A DNA stretch of 64,000 bases from Corynebacterium accolens (GTDB lineage Bacteria > Actinomycetota > Actinomycetes > Mycobacteriales > Mycobacteriaceae). Made by a program: the position numbers and the translations under genes. Below are positions 8,754 through 17,738 of the stretch, one piece after another. The stretch spans positions 2,215,438 through 2,279,437 of the forward strand of contig NZ_CP046605.1 in assembly GCF_023520795.1 (NCBI RefSeq). The letters are read 5' to 3'. The notes under the pieces were generated by a model. It was not told the DNA's origin. It ran no database searches and was given only the letters and a program-made list of their open reading frames with translations. Numbering within the stretch: position 1 is the stretch's first letter; every line of letters begins with the position of its first letter.

Positions 8754-10187
8754 ATGACTACGCCAGAAAACCATTCCCCTCACGGCGCGGGGCAGCACTC
8801 GGGCCAGGACGCGGCGCAGCGCGCGCAGTACCCCTCGGCGCTTGAGGACAACGCCGTCAACCGCAAGGCCGATGCGAAAAACCCCTACGCCGCGCCGCTG
8901 GTCTCCCCCGATGAATCCCAGCTGGGCGCTGAGGTAGCCACCGCCGATCCCGCCGATCGCGATAATAAATCCGCCGTGCTGGCGAAAGACTTCCGCAGCA
9001 TGGCCAAGATTTCGGTGTGCTTTATCCTCATCGCGGCAGGACTTGGCCTGGCGGGCTTCCTGCTGCGCTTTATTTGGGTGGGCCTACTGCCGGTTATCCT
9101 GGCCATCCTGGTATCCACGGTGCTGTATCCGGTCACCGCCTGGCTGCGGTCCGTAGGCTTTCCCCGCACCCTGGCAGCGGTCACGACGCTGTTGGGCTTA
9201 GTGGTTATTTTCGGCGGCATCTTTGCTGCCATGGCTCCGATGGTCACCGCGCAGTCCAAGGTGCTTATTAATGAGGCCGAAGCCGGCATTATGCAGCTGA
9301 CCAAGATGGTCAATGATTCCCCGCTGGATATTGAGGTGGACCAGCTGCAATCGGTCTTCCAAGACATCGTGAGCTTTGCCAAGGGCCAGGCCTCCACGAT
9401 TGCCACCGGCGTGCTTTCTGGGGTCTCCATGGCCAGCTCCATTGCGGTAGCCACCGTCATCATGCTCTTTATCACCTTCTTCATCATCAAAGATGGCGAT
9501 AGGTTCTTGCCCTGGCTGCGCAAATACACCGGCAACTCCGCCGCCTGGCACATCACGGAATTGACCTCCCGCATGTGGAAGACGCTGTCTGGATTCATTC
9601 AGGCCCAAGCAGTAGTCGCGCTTGTCGATGCCGTCTTTATCGGCCTCGGCCTCTGGGCCCTCCAGGTCCCACTGGCGCTAGTCATCGCCGTCATCACCTT
9701 CTTCGCGGGCTTTATCCCCATCATCGGTGCGGTCACCGCCGGCGCCCTGGCCGTCATCATCGCCCTGGTATCCAATGGCCTCACCAATGCGCTGCTCGCG
9801 CTGGCGCTTATCATCATTGTCCAGCAGGTAGAAAGCAACGTCCTCCAGCCCATCCTGCAGTCCAGGGCCATGGGCCTGCACGCGGCTATCGTCCTGCTTT
9901 CTATCACCGTGGGTTCCACCTTGGCCGGCATCGTCGGCGCTTTCCTCGCCGTGCCGGTCGCCGCAACCATCGCCGTTGTCCTGCGCTACCACGCAGAAAT
10001 GGCTGCCCTGCGCGCCGGCGAGGTCTCCCCCGATGACATCGAGGTCGTCACCGGTTCCAAGGCCGCGTCCAAGGACAACAAAGATGACGAAGATTCCGAA
10101 GGCGACGACAACAGCAACAGCCCCCGCGAGGAGACTCCTCGCGAGAAGGTAAAGCAGCTTTTCGCGGCCATGAGCCCGCTCACCTAA
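8754..10187 (+). CDS. AI-2E family transporter
   Basis: 477 residues. An 85-residue polar N-terminus precedes about eight membrane segments in the pattern of the AI-2E transporter family (PF01594, TqsA/YdiK-like). The typical GFIPIIGA-like segment lies near residue 320, followed by an LQPILQSRAMGLH stretch. The last 50 residues are highly acidic and cytoplasmic. Members export small molecules or ions; the AI-2 role applies to few of them, so the substrate is unknown. It stands alone, between the putA terminator and its own terminator at 10204. Confidence 0.88.
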   Translation: MTTPENHSPHGAGQHSGQDAAQRAQYPSALEDNAVNRKADAKNPYAAPLVSPDESQLGAEVATADPADRDNKSAVLAKDFRSMAKISVCFILIAAGLGLAGFLLRFIWVGLLPVILAILVSTVLYPVTAWLRSVGFPRTLAAVTTLLGLVVIFGGIFAAMAPMVTAQSKVLINEAEAGIMQLTKMVNDSPLDIEVDQLQSVFQDIVSFAKGQASTIATGVLSGVSMASSIAVATVIMLFITFFIIKDGDRFLPWLRKYTGNSAAWHITELTSRMWKTLSGFIQAQAVVALVDAVFIGLGLWALQVPLALVIAVITFFAGFIPIIGAVTAGALAVIIALVSNGLTNALLALALIIIVQQVESNVLQPILQSRAMGLHAAIVLLSITVGSTLAGIVGAFLAVPVAATIAVVLRYHAEMAALRAGEVSPDDIEVVTGSKAASKDNKDDEDSEGDDNSNSPREETPREKVKQLFAAMSPLT

Positions 10188-10203
10188 AGACCCTTTTACA
10201 CAA

Positions 10204-10245
10204 CGCGGTGCACCTACCGGAGTATTCCCTCCGAGGTGCACCGCG
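10204..10245 (+). terminator. Terminator hairpin after the AI-2E transporter gene
   Basis: CGCGGTGCACCT at 10204-10215 pairs perfectly with AGGTGCACCGCG at 10234-10245. CCTTATTT follows. It separates the transporter gene from the pilus operon leader. Confidence 0.85.
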
Positions 10246-10276
10246 CCTTATTTAAATGCAAAGAGTCTTCCCATTT

Positions 10277-10286
10277 GGGGGGGGGG
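10277..10286. repeat. Ten-G homopolymer in the pilus operon leader
   Basis: An uninterrupted run of ten G lies about 205 bp upstream of the major pilin start, in otherwise AT-rich sequence. Such tracts change length by slipped-strand mispairing. Between a promoter and gene, or beside promoter elements, this can switch expression on or off. No confident promoter can be placed around it, so its effect is inference. Confidence 0.7.
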
Positions 10287-10490
10287 CATCTACATCACAA
10301 AACCAATACATGCAGGATATTTACAGGTAACGACAATCACACTCCAATCAATTTGTACAGAAAATATTAGTCTTCTTACCGTGTGTACAGGGTAAACGAG
10401 ATCTACGTTTCCTGGATGTCGTCATTAACACCTGGCCTAAAGATTCCCTCTCTACACGTTGGGTGTTAAGCAAAGAAAGGCTTTTCACGC

Positions 10491-12017
10491 ATGAAGAAAA
10501 CTGCATTAATCCGGTCCGCAAGTGCTGCGGCCGTCTTCGGACTTACGCTCTCCATGGGCGGAGTAACCGCCGTGGCCCAAGATGGTGCTCCGGCTGCCCC
10601 AGCCCCCGCTGCTGTCATCGATGAGAATGCGCCGGTGACCCTGACCATCGATAAGCGCCTCAATCCCACCAGCATCGGCGACCCCGGTTCCGGTAAGGAA
10701 GACTCCAATGTAACTGGTCACTCCCTAAAAGGTGCGACCTTCACTGGTACCCTCCTTGACGTCAGCAAAGTAGATCCGAAGAACTTGGGTGATTTGAACG
10801 CAAGCAACTACAAAAGGCTTGGCGCAGAGCTAACAGAAATTACAGTGACCGACAAGACAGGAGAAGATGGTCGACTGACGTTTAATTCTACGAATTCCAA
10901 CATCAAGCAAGGCATCTGGCTGTTCACAGAAACTATCGAGGACGAAGTTCAGGACGTCGAGACCGGTGATACCTATCAAGCCTCCGAGGTAGCCCCCTCC
11001 ACGCCATTTATCGTTTCGCTACCCTATACCAATACTGACGGAAATGGGTGGAACTACGATGTTGTAGTTCAGCCGAAGAACACCACCGCAGGTGTTACCA
11101 AGGAAGTCAAAGACAAAGACAAGAACGTCAGCGACACAATAGACTACGTCGTCCACGGCAACGTACCAGTGATCCCGAAAAACGAAAAGCTCAACGGCTT
11201 CCGTCTTACGGATACCATCGATACCCAGAATCTTGAACTCGTTGATGCCAACGTAGAGCTGTCAGATCAAAGCCAGCTGACTAAAGATGCCGACTACTCC
11301 CTGAATATCAATAAAAACGACGGCACAGTCGAAGTTGAGTTCACTGAGGAGGGGTTGGCAAAGCTTTCGAAATTGAATGCTGGAACCACCGTCGACCTCA
11401 CCATTACCGCCAAGGTTAAGGAACTGGCAGGCACCGATGGCATCGCCGTCAACAAGGCCCAGCAATTCGTGCACTACCCTAACCAGGATGAAGAAACCAA
11501 AACTGAGTCCAATGAGGTCAAATCCTACTGGGGCCAGGTCAAGGTAGTAAAGACCGAGAAAGACAAAGATACCCCACTGAAGGGTGCTGAATTTGAGCTC
11601 TACCGCTGCACCGGCAACGAGCAGCAAGCTGATCAGCTGGAAGACAAGATTTCCATCAACGGTAATTCTACGTGGACGACCGATGACCAGGGCAATGTAA
11701 TTATCGATGGTATTCACGTCACCGACATTGAAAATGGGGCAGAGCAGATCAATAAGTCCTACTGCCTCGTAGAAACCAAGGCCCCGCGCGGCTTTGTTGC
11801 TACCGGTGAGGTCTACCCGTTCAAGCTGACTTCCGACCAAGCCACGCTCGGCGCTGTTTCTCCTGCACAGGTAGAGAAAAGGATCGAAAACGAGCGCTCC
11901 GATATGCCGCAGCTCCCGCTTACCGGTGGCATGGGTATTGGCGTCCTAGGCGCACTCGCCGTACTGGTAGCAGGCGGTGCACTCTGGTTCGCTCGCCGCG
12001 CGAACAAAGAAAGCTAA
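10491..12017 (+). CDS. Major pilin shaft subunit, SpaA type
   Basis: 508 residues. The Sec signal ends near residue 29 (AVA/QDG). The pilin motif is WNYDVVVQPK at 187-196, giving Lys196 as the likely inter-subunit acceptor; the usual Tyr before Pro-Lys is replaced by Gln. The E box is YCLVETKAPRGF with Glu428. CnaB-type isopeptide domains fill the region between. LPLTG at 475-479 is followed by a hydrophobic span and an ARRANKES tail. The pilus sortase encoded next polymerises it into a fibre. It is first in the operon and followed by a hairpin that may leave more shaft mRNA than downstream mRNA. Confidence 0.93.
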   Translation: MKKTALIRSASAAAVFGLTLSMGGVTAVAQDGAPAAPAPAAVIDENAPVTLTIDKRLNPTSIGDPGSGKEDSNVTGHSLKGATFTGTLLDVSKVDPKNLGDLNASNYKRLGAELTEITVTDKTGEDGRLTFNSTNSNIKQGIWLFTETIEDEVQDVETGDTYQASEVAPSTPFIVSLPYTNTDGNGWNYDVVVQPKNTTAGVTKEVKDKDKNVSDTIDYVVHGNVPVIPKNEKLNGFRLTDTIDTQNLELVDANVELSDQSQLTKDADYSLNINKNDGTVEVEFTEEGLAKLSKLNAGTTVDLTITAKVKELAGTDGIAVNKAQQFVHYPNQDEETKTESNEVKSYWGQVKVVKTEKDKDTPLKGAEFELYRCTGNEQQADQLEDKISINGNSTWTTDDQGNVIIDGIHVTDIENGAEQINKSYCLVETKAPRGFVATGEVYPFKLTSDQATLGAVSPAQVEKRIENERSDMPQLPLTGGMGIGVLGALAVLVAGGALWFARRANKES

Positions 12018-12088
12018 ACCGAACCATCGGTTGAGCACCCGGGAGTTAATTCGACTGCATACAGGCACGTAACTCCCTGATACGTGGA

Positions 12089-12132
12089 CTGTTCCCTCGC
12101 TTCGGCGAGGGAACAGATTCCACGAGTTTTTA
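12089..12132 (+). terminator. Hairpin between major pilin and sortase genes
   Basis: CTGTTCCCTCGC at 12089-12100 pairs perfectly with GCGAGGGAACAG at 12105-12116 around a TTCG tetraloop. Five T follow at 12128-12132, 11 nt past the stem. It looks like a partial terminator or mRNA-stabilising hairpin in the leader of the sortase gene. Confidence 0.65.
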
Positions 12133-12179
12133 CACCACCACAAAGGACATGCCGAGCCTGGCGAGTGAGGAAATTTTAT

Positions 12180-13100
12180 ATGGTACTGCGTACTTCTGGT
12201 TCCGCGGTCAAAGCGAAGCATAGGGACACATCGAAGACACTGCCGCAAAAGGCAGTTCCCGTCATTGTCCTCGCGCTGCTTGCCATCGGGCTCTTGCTTT
12301 ATCCAGTGGCGGTAACACAACTCAATAACTGGGAACAGCTCCGCGCAGCTGATTCTTATAGCAGCGACATCGATAATGCGGATAAGGAACTACTCGCCCA
12401 GCAATTCGCCGCAGCCCAGGAATACAACAAGACTCATTCGGCTGGTCCGATCCTCGATCCCTGGCTGACGCGTATTTCTGAGGATAACGCTGACTACCAA
12501 GCATACTTATCCGAATTAGATGCCCATGACGTTATGGCTCGACTCGTTGTGCCTTCGGCTGACGTCGATCTTCCCGTTTATCACGGCACCAGTGAGGACG
12601 TCCTTCAGAAGGGTGTTGGGCACTTGTACGGCTCTGATCTTCCTGTTGGCGGAGAAGGAACGCACTCGGTCTTAACTGCCCACACCGGACTGGTAAACGC
12701 CACGCTCTTTGACAATCTCAACAAGGTCAAAGAAGGAGACCCAATCTATGTTGGTGTCTCCGGTGAAAAAATGAAGTACCAGGTCAATGACATCCGTGTG
12801 GTGCTTCCGCACGAGACGGATTCTCTCCGGCCAGAAGCCGGCAAGGACCAAGTCACCCTCATTACCTGCACGCCGTATGGCGTCAATTCCCATCGCTTGC
12901 TGGTTACTGCTGAGCGCGTGCCTTTCGATGAGGAAGCAGAACAGGCCTTTACCCCTCGTGGCCTCCACTGGACGTGGTGGATGTGGGCTTTTATGGCTGG
13001 AGCATTGCTTATCGCCATTGCGGCCGCTTTCTGGCTGTACAAATTGAACAAAAAGCAAAAGCCAAAATTCGGTCAGTCAGTATCACTAGAGGAAGCATAA
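12180..13100 (+). CDS. Class C (pilus-specific) sortase
   Basis: 306 residues from the ATG at 12180, which follows a GAGG ribosome-binding site. It joins pilin subunits by transpeptidation at the outer face of the membrane. There is one N-terminal membrane anchor (residues 23-42) and one C-terminal anchor (about 260-280). The class C lid motif DPW is at 93-95. Catalytic residues are His168 (LTAHTG), Cys230 (TLITCTPYG) and Arg239. It lies between the shaft and basal pilin genes, as in the C. diphtheriae spaA-srtA-spaB-spaC order, and its stop directly abuts the next start. Confidence 0.93.
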   Translation: MVLRTSGSAVKAKHRDTSKTLPQKAVPVIVLALLAIGLLLYPVAVTQLNNWEQLRAADSYSSDIDNADKELLAQQFAAAQEYNKTHSAGPILDPWLTRISEDNADYQAYLSELDAHDVMARLVVPSADVDLPVYHGTSEDVLQKGVGHLYGSDLPVGGEGTHSVLTAHTGLVNATLFDNLNKVKEGDPIYVGVSGEKMKYQVNDIRVVLPHETDSLRPEAGKDQVTLITCTPYGVNSHRLLVTAERVPFDEEAEQAFTPRGLHWTWWMWAFMAGALLIAIAAAFWLYKLNKKQKPKFGQSVSLEEA

Positions 13101-13961
13101 ATGTTTAAGCAACGTAGACTAGCTCGGGCAACAGCAGCCCTGTGCGCAGGATGTCTCGTGACAATGACTGCCCCTGCAACACCGGCTGATGCCAAAGTCA
13201 TTTCAGGGTATGCCCCAGCATCCACCCAGGTTGACCCCAGTTCCATTGGTCAAGAGCTCAATTCCCTTACCATTTCTCTGCCCACCGGTAATCCATTTGA
13301 TGAAGTTAAAGAGGGCGAGCTACCGCCAGGGGCATTAAGCGGTTATACCTTCGAATTGGCGCAGGTAGCGGGCCTTGATATTCGTACGCACCAGGGATAT
13401 ACGGATGCTCTCAACCTCACTCCGCAAAAAGCAGGTGATCTGGGGTTTACCGAGGTAAAGAGGAAGGAGACCAGCGATGATTCTGGCAAGGTTCGCTTCG
13501 ATAATCTCCCGGCGGGCGCATACCTAATCGAGATAACCCCTCCCCAACGCAGCGGGGAGAAGCATAAGGACATCCAGCCCATGATCGTTGTGCTTCCTGC
13601 CACCGACAAGGAGGGAAATTGGCTACACGATCTCAAGGTAGTAGCCAAAACCGACGACGGCGGTGGCGATGTCCCTCCACCAACGGATATCCCCGATCCA
13701 CGACCGACCCCCACTCCGACTCCATCGAAGCCTAGTCCGACCCCACCACCTGAGGACACCACGCCTCCGGGGCCGGGACCGGATGGCTCCGAAACAACAG
13801 AAACTACGCCTGCTGATACCCCACCAGAAGGTCCTGAGAAACCAAAGCCCAGCCAATTAGCACGAACAGGCGCTTCCGTACTCGGAATCCTTGTTCTGGC
13901 TGCTGGCCTCATCGCGGCCGGAATGCTGCTTATCCGTCGAAATAACAAAGGTGACCAATGA
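13101..13961 (+). CDS. Minor (basal) pilin, SpaB type
   Basis: 286 residues. A signal peptide of about 31 residues (ending ADA/K) is followed by one CnaB-like domain with a W174-L-V-Lys183 segment resembling a pilin motif. A Pro/Thr-rich stalk of about 55 residues comes next, then LARTG at 253-257, a hydrophobic span and an RRNNKGDQ tail. In SpaABC pili the short subunit ends polymerisation and is the one the housekeeping sortase links to the wall. The gene starts immediately after the sortase stop and overlaps the next start by 4 bp (ATGA), so it is translationally coupled. Confidence 0.9.
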   Translation: MFKQRRLARATAALCAGCLVTMTAPATPADAKVISGYAPASTQVDPSSIGQELNSLTISLPTGNPFDEVKEGELPPGALSGYTFELAQVAGLDIRTHQGYTDALNLTPQKAGDLGFTEVKRKETSDDSGKVRFDNLPAGAYLIEITPPQRSGEKHKDIQPMIVVLPATDKEGNWLHDLKVVAKTDDGGGDVPPPTDIPDPRPTPTPTPSKPSPTPPPEDTTPPGPGPDGSETTETTPADTPPEGPEKPKPSQLARTGASVLGILVLAAGLIAAGMLLIRRNNKGDQ

Positions 13962-16804
13962 TGAAAGGGACGACAACAATGCACAGCTTCTCCCGCAAAA
14001 TGCGGACAAGCGCAGTAGCTGCCTTTACCCTCATGTTGACAGCTGGGGCTGTTCCAGCGGTCACCCCAACCCAATCGGAACACTCCGTCACACCGACTGC
14101 TCATGCTCAATCTGCAGTGCGAGCTCCGGTGACAATCAATAACGTTCGCACTGTATACAGCAACGTTTTTTCGGTTCACATGTCGGCCACCCAAGCGATG
14201 TCGATGAAGAAGCTGACTCTTAACACCACAGAGAAGTTCTCTACGTATCCAGCTGATACAGACAAGGCTCTCACCATCAATGGTACCTCGTATCCTGTGT
14301 CCTGGATTTCCCCTAACGGAAGATCTACGAATACGCTTACCGTAATTCTTCCGACTGCCATAGACGTACAGCCTGGGACTCCAATTGTTGTCCAATGGCG
14401 GGCAGGACAGAGAAATGTCCCTAAGTTGTCTAGTATGACGGCGACCATGGAAGGCACCGAGTTAGCACCACCAGAGCCCCCAGCAGTTGGAAATCCTACA
14501 GAGGCGAAAAATTACCGTGCGCTTCCAAACAAGAGAACGTGGGATGCTTGCACCTCAAACGATGGCCTTCTGTATGCAAAGACTTGGTGGGACAATTCAG
14601 AAAACACGCGGAAGCATGGCGGCAAAGATGTAAGCGTAGTCGAGGTGGCTCTTAACGGAGGCGGGGACCTCACTAATGCCATCAATACCGCAGATCCACG
14701 GCTGCAACTCCGCTTCGGCTCCGGGGCGGCCGGTTGGACAGAGCTTAAAAAAGACGTTGATTACACGCTAACGGTAAGTGGAAACCGAATCTTTTTTGAG
14801 CTCAATCAAAAGATGCAACGAGCTCCTTCAAACATCGACTCCTTCGATGTCGAAGCCCGGATCCCACTAAATGTGACACAATCCAATTGCCAGATGACGC
14901 TGTGGCACAAGGCTCCCGAGTGGTTCAACCGCGACGCAACAGATATCGATATCAACGCACCAGAAACGCCACGTCACGAGTTAGACTGGCTGCCAGCATC
15001 TTCCCCAAACCCCGCTTTGCCTAAGCGCTGTGGGGGAAAGATTGCCCTAGTTTTCGATACCTCCGATTCCATCGCACGAAATAATGGTGCCGGTGTTGCT
15101 GCTAGCCGCGATGCCGGCTTAAGCGTTATTAACGCGTTACAGGGAACAGGAAGCCAGATGGCGGTCTATAACTTTGCTTCAAGCGCAAAGTCAGTCCCCG
15201 GCATGTCAACAGATACGTTAAGCCTCAACGACAATGGTGATGTGCAAAAGCTGCGCAGCGCTGTTAATGCCATCGCAGAACCTTTTTACCGCGATGGTCG
15301 TGGTGGCACCAATTATGAAGCCGGCCTTAACCAGATCCCCTCGGGAGAGTTCGACGTAGTCTACTTCATCTCCGATGGGCTTCCAACCACAAGCGGGCGA
15401 GACTATCCTTACGGCTTTGATATCGGTACCCTGATCAATCAAAGTGATCTATCCGCCGCAGTTCGCGCGGCTAACCGGATCAAAGAATCCGGCACACGCA
15501 TCGAAACCGTTATGGTAGGCGTAGAACCATTTAACGAGCACATTCTGAAAGATGATTACTTCGGTTTGGGGGCAGTTAAAAATCAGAAGACGCCAAACGT
15601 ACCCAATGTGACAGATGGTATATCAAAACCCTGGCCTCACCAGGACGGCTATGGATACCCGAGCTACTACGGACAAGCGGATTTCGTGCGGGATATTGTC
15701 GAGAATGGCAAGGTCTTGATGTGGGATACCACTGATGCGAGTACCGTCACGGAATACGATATTACGAACCAGCCAGAAGTTTGGCGTGCGGGCGTTCGTA
15801 ATACTAAGTCCATCGGTGCAGATATCTCCAGCGAGGATGCTGTCACTACCGTAGATAACTTCAATAATTTGGTGAATAGACTCAATGACCTAGTCCTCAG
15901 TGACTGCTTTGGTTCCATTAACGTGACTAAGCTTGTCCATGGCGAAGATGGCTCGGTCTCACCTGGACAGGATTGGACCTTTGATACCTCCGTTGACGGT
16001 GGTCAAGAAGCCATCATCGACGGCGAGGATGGAACTGAGCGTAAGGCACAGGTCACTGATAAAACCGATGAAGACGGACGCTACGGGCGGTCCTTGAATC
16101 AAGAAAATAGGAAGGGCCAGTCCGTCACCGTAGTTGAGCATCAGCAGTCTGGCTATAGGCTCCACAAGCAGAACGGCAAGAATGCTGTATGCACGACTCG
16201 TGTACAAGACGGTAACTCCTGGAAGACTACGAACGCCAAGGTGCGCAATATTGATCATGCCGAAAGACCAGGATTCGGCGTGGATGTTCCATTCCGGGGC
16301 ATCGTCAATTGCACGATTGAAAATGATACCGTTCCCGTAAAAATTGATCTTTCCGTGCAGAAAGTCAGTTTCGAAGATACCCCGCAACCACTAGCAGGTT
16401 CCGAATTTACGCTTAATAAAGTAGATGGGGATAACCGCGAACAAGTAGGGGTTCTGCGCGATGGCGCAACGAGGATTTTCGACCTTCAACCGGGCAATCG
16501 CTACGAGCTTGTAGAAACACAAGCACCTACTGGCTACCAGCTGCTTAGCCATCCCATCTACTTCAACATCGCCGTTGGAGAATCTGGGAAACCAGAGATT
16601 CAGATTGAGGGAGGAGCTGAACAGTACCCGGAGATTTCTATCCAGAAAGATAAAAAGGAACCGAACCACTCCGTAATGCAAGTAGCCGATATCCGCAAAG
16701 GCGATCTGCCCTATACCGGCGGTCGCGGCATAGGAGGACTCGCCCTGTTGGCCAGTGTTGTAGCGGCAGCAGCTGTGTTTATTGGACGGCGTGCCTTGAA
16801 CTAA
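13958..16804 (+). CDS. Pilus tip subunit with VWA domain, SpaC type
   Basis: 948 residues from the ATG at 13958; ATG at 13979, with AAAGG upstream, is an alternative giving the more usual signal peptide. A von Willebrand A domain begins near residue 358 with a metal-site motif DTSDS at 367-371. C-terminal CnaB-like repeats carry E boxes (VVEHQQSGY, LVETQAPTGY). LPYTG is at 917-921. Subunits of this kind sit at the fibre tip and bind host surfaces. It is the last gene of the operon; a long hairpin follows. Confidence 0.92.
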   Translation: MMKGTTTMHSFSRKMRTSAVAAFTLMLTAGAVPAVTPTQSEHSVTPTAHAQSAVRAPVTINNVRTVYSNVFSVHMSATQAMSMKKLTLNTTEKFSTYPADTDKALTINGTSYPVSWISPNGRSTNTLTVILPTAIDVQPGTPIVVQWRAGQRNVPKLSSMTATMEGTELAPPEPPAVGNPTEAKNYRALPNKRTWDACTSNDGLLYAKTWWDNSENTRKHGGKDVSVVEVALNGGGDLTNAINTADPRLQLRFGSGAAGWTELKKDVDYTLTVSGNRIFFELNQKMQRAPSNIDSFDVEARIPLNVTQSNCQMTLWHKAPEWFNRDATDIDINAPETPRHELDWLPASSPNPALPKRCGGKIALVFDTSDSIARNNGAGVAASRDAGLSVINALQGTGSQMAVYNFASSAKSVPGMSTDTLSLNDNGDVQKLRSAVNAIAEPFYRDGRGGTNYEAGLNQIPSGEFDVVYFISDGLPTTSGRDYPYGFDIGTLINQSDLSAAVRAANRIKESGTRIETVMVGVEPFNEHILKDDYFGLGAVKNQKTPNVPNVTDGISKPWPHQDGYGYPSYYGQADFVRDIVENGKVLMWDTTDASTVTEYDITNQPEVWRAGVRNTKSIGADISSEDAVTTVDNFNNLVNRLNDLVLSDCFGSINVTKLVHGEDGSVSPGQDWTFDTSVDGGQEAIIDGEDGTERKAQVTDKTDEDGRYGRSLNQENRKGQSVTVVEHQQSGYRLHKQNGKNAVCTTRVQDGNSWKTTNAKVRNIDHAERPGFGVDVPFRGIVNCTIENDTVPVKIDLSVQKVSFEDTPQPLAGSEFTLNKVDGDNREQVGVLRDGATRIFDLQPGNRYELVETQAPTGYQLLSHPIYFNIAVGESGKPEIQIEGGAEQYPEISIQKDKKEPNHSVMQVADIRKGDLPYTGGRGIGGLALLASVVAAAAVFIGRRALN

Positions 16805-16839
16805 TCACGGGACTACACCGGAAAGCTGCTCCTTAGCCA

Positions 16840-16885
16840 AGAGGCCCACTCATCGTCTTGCAAAAATGACGTTGAGCGGGCCTCT
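16840..16885 (+). terminator. Long hairpin ending the pilus operon
   Basis: The arms at 16840-16857 (AGAGGCCC...) and 16868-16885 (...GGGCCTCT) pair over 18 bp with two mismatches around a 10-nt loop. It lies 35 bp after the tip pilin stop, between convergent transcription units. The T-run is weak. Confidence 0.7.
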
Positions 16886-16940
16886 CTTGATCTACATCCA
16901 GTTCGTTCGACTCACGGCGGGTGGATAACTGAAAAGATTG

Positions 16941-17531
16941 TTAGCGCAAGAAGCCTAATTCGGCTGCGGCTGCGGCAAGCTGGCGGGCGCTGCGATCTAA
17001 GACACCAGCCCAGGTGCCCATCGATTCCTCGTTCGCGGAATCAGAAACCTGCTTGAGCAGCGTGCAGGGCACGCCGAAGCGCTGGCAGGTGGCCGCGACG
17101 GAATAGCCCTCCATATCGCATAGCTGGGATTTTTTGACCAATTCGTTGCGCAGGGCGGTAGTGGAGACAAACATGTCGCCGGTGGCCAGCCCCCGTGCCG
17201 GAAGTTCACCAGAAGTCTCCAACTCGATGAATTCTGGCAGGAGGTAACGGCTGATATCGGTCAGTACGTCTAGCTTGAAATCGTGCTTGGTTACTTTATT
17301 GATCTCAAAGACGCCATCCATGCCATCGACAAGCGCGCCTGCCGTACCAATATTGACCACGCGCTCGGGCAAAGCGTCGTGCGCGCGAGCCTCTGCCAAT
17401 ACCTCGGTCAGGGATATCGCGGCCGGAACCGTGCCGATGCCGGTAATAAGCAGCGCTTCACCGTCCGGAATGTGTGCAGCTTCGGCGTCCACGGCCGCTA
17501 CAAAGAGGGTTCGTCCAGATAAATTTTCCAT
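16941..17531 (-). CDS. mtnN: 5'-Methylthioadenosine/S-adenosylhomocysteine nucleosidase-like protein
   Basis: 196 residues from the ATG at 17531; ATG at 17564 adds 11 residues. It is expected to cleave adenine from MTA or SAH, clearing SAM by-products. The family's Glu/Asp pair is present: Glu in DMEGYSVA and Asp in QVSDSANEES. The NIGTAGAL segment is the conserved purine-nucleosidase glycine stretch. It is somewhat short for the family (about 230). It lies downstream of cysN on the same strand. SAH is the effector of McbR in C. glutamicum, so an SAH-removing enzyme next to McbR-type control is suggestive. Confidence 0.75.
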   Translation of the reverse strand: MENLSGRTLFVAAVDAEAAHIPDGEALLITGIGTVPAAISLTEVLAEARAHDALPERVVNIGTAGALVDGMDGVFEINKVTKHDFKLDVLTDISRYLLPEFIELETSGELPARGLATGDMFVSTTALRNELVKKSQLCDMEGYSVAATCQRFGVPCTLLKQVSDSANEESMGTWAGVLDRSARQLAAAAAELGFLR

Positions 17532-17606
17532 GCCTGCGACAATACCTGCACCTCGCGTGGTCATCGGCGAGGGGCGGTTTCGCGGCGCGCTCGTCAACAA
17601 TCCACA

Positions 17607-17661
17607 AAGCAACCGCGTTTGGCTAAAAATAGGGGCGAAATTTACAAGAACGCGGTTGCTT
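17607..17661. terminator. Perfect 13-bp inverted repeat between cysN and the nucleosidase gene
   Basis: AAGCAACCGCGTT at 17607-17619 pairs perfectly with AACGCGGTTGCTT at 17649-17661. The loop is 29 nt, unusually long. On the minus strand GCTTTG follows. It may terminate the cys operon, or act as a leader element of the nucleosidase gene. Confidence 0.5.
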
Positions 17662-17738
17662 TTAGGAGCCGTGGCGGTCACGAAGAGTGACCGGGCACCG
17701 CCTGGAGGAGTACCCGTGGAGTCACCGTGCTCGCATTG

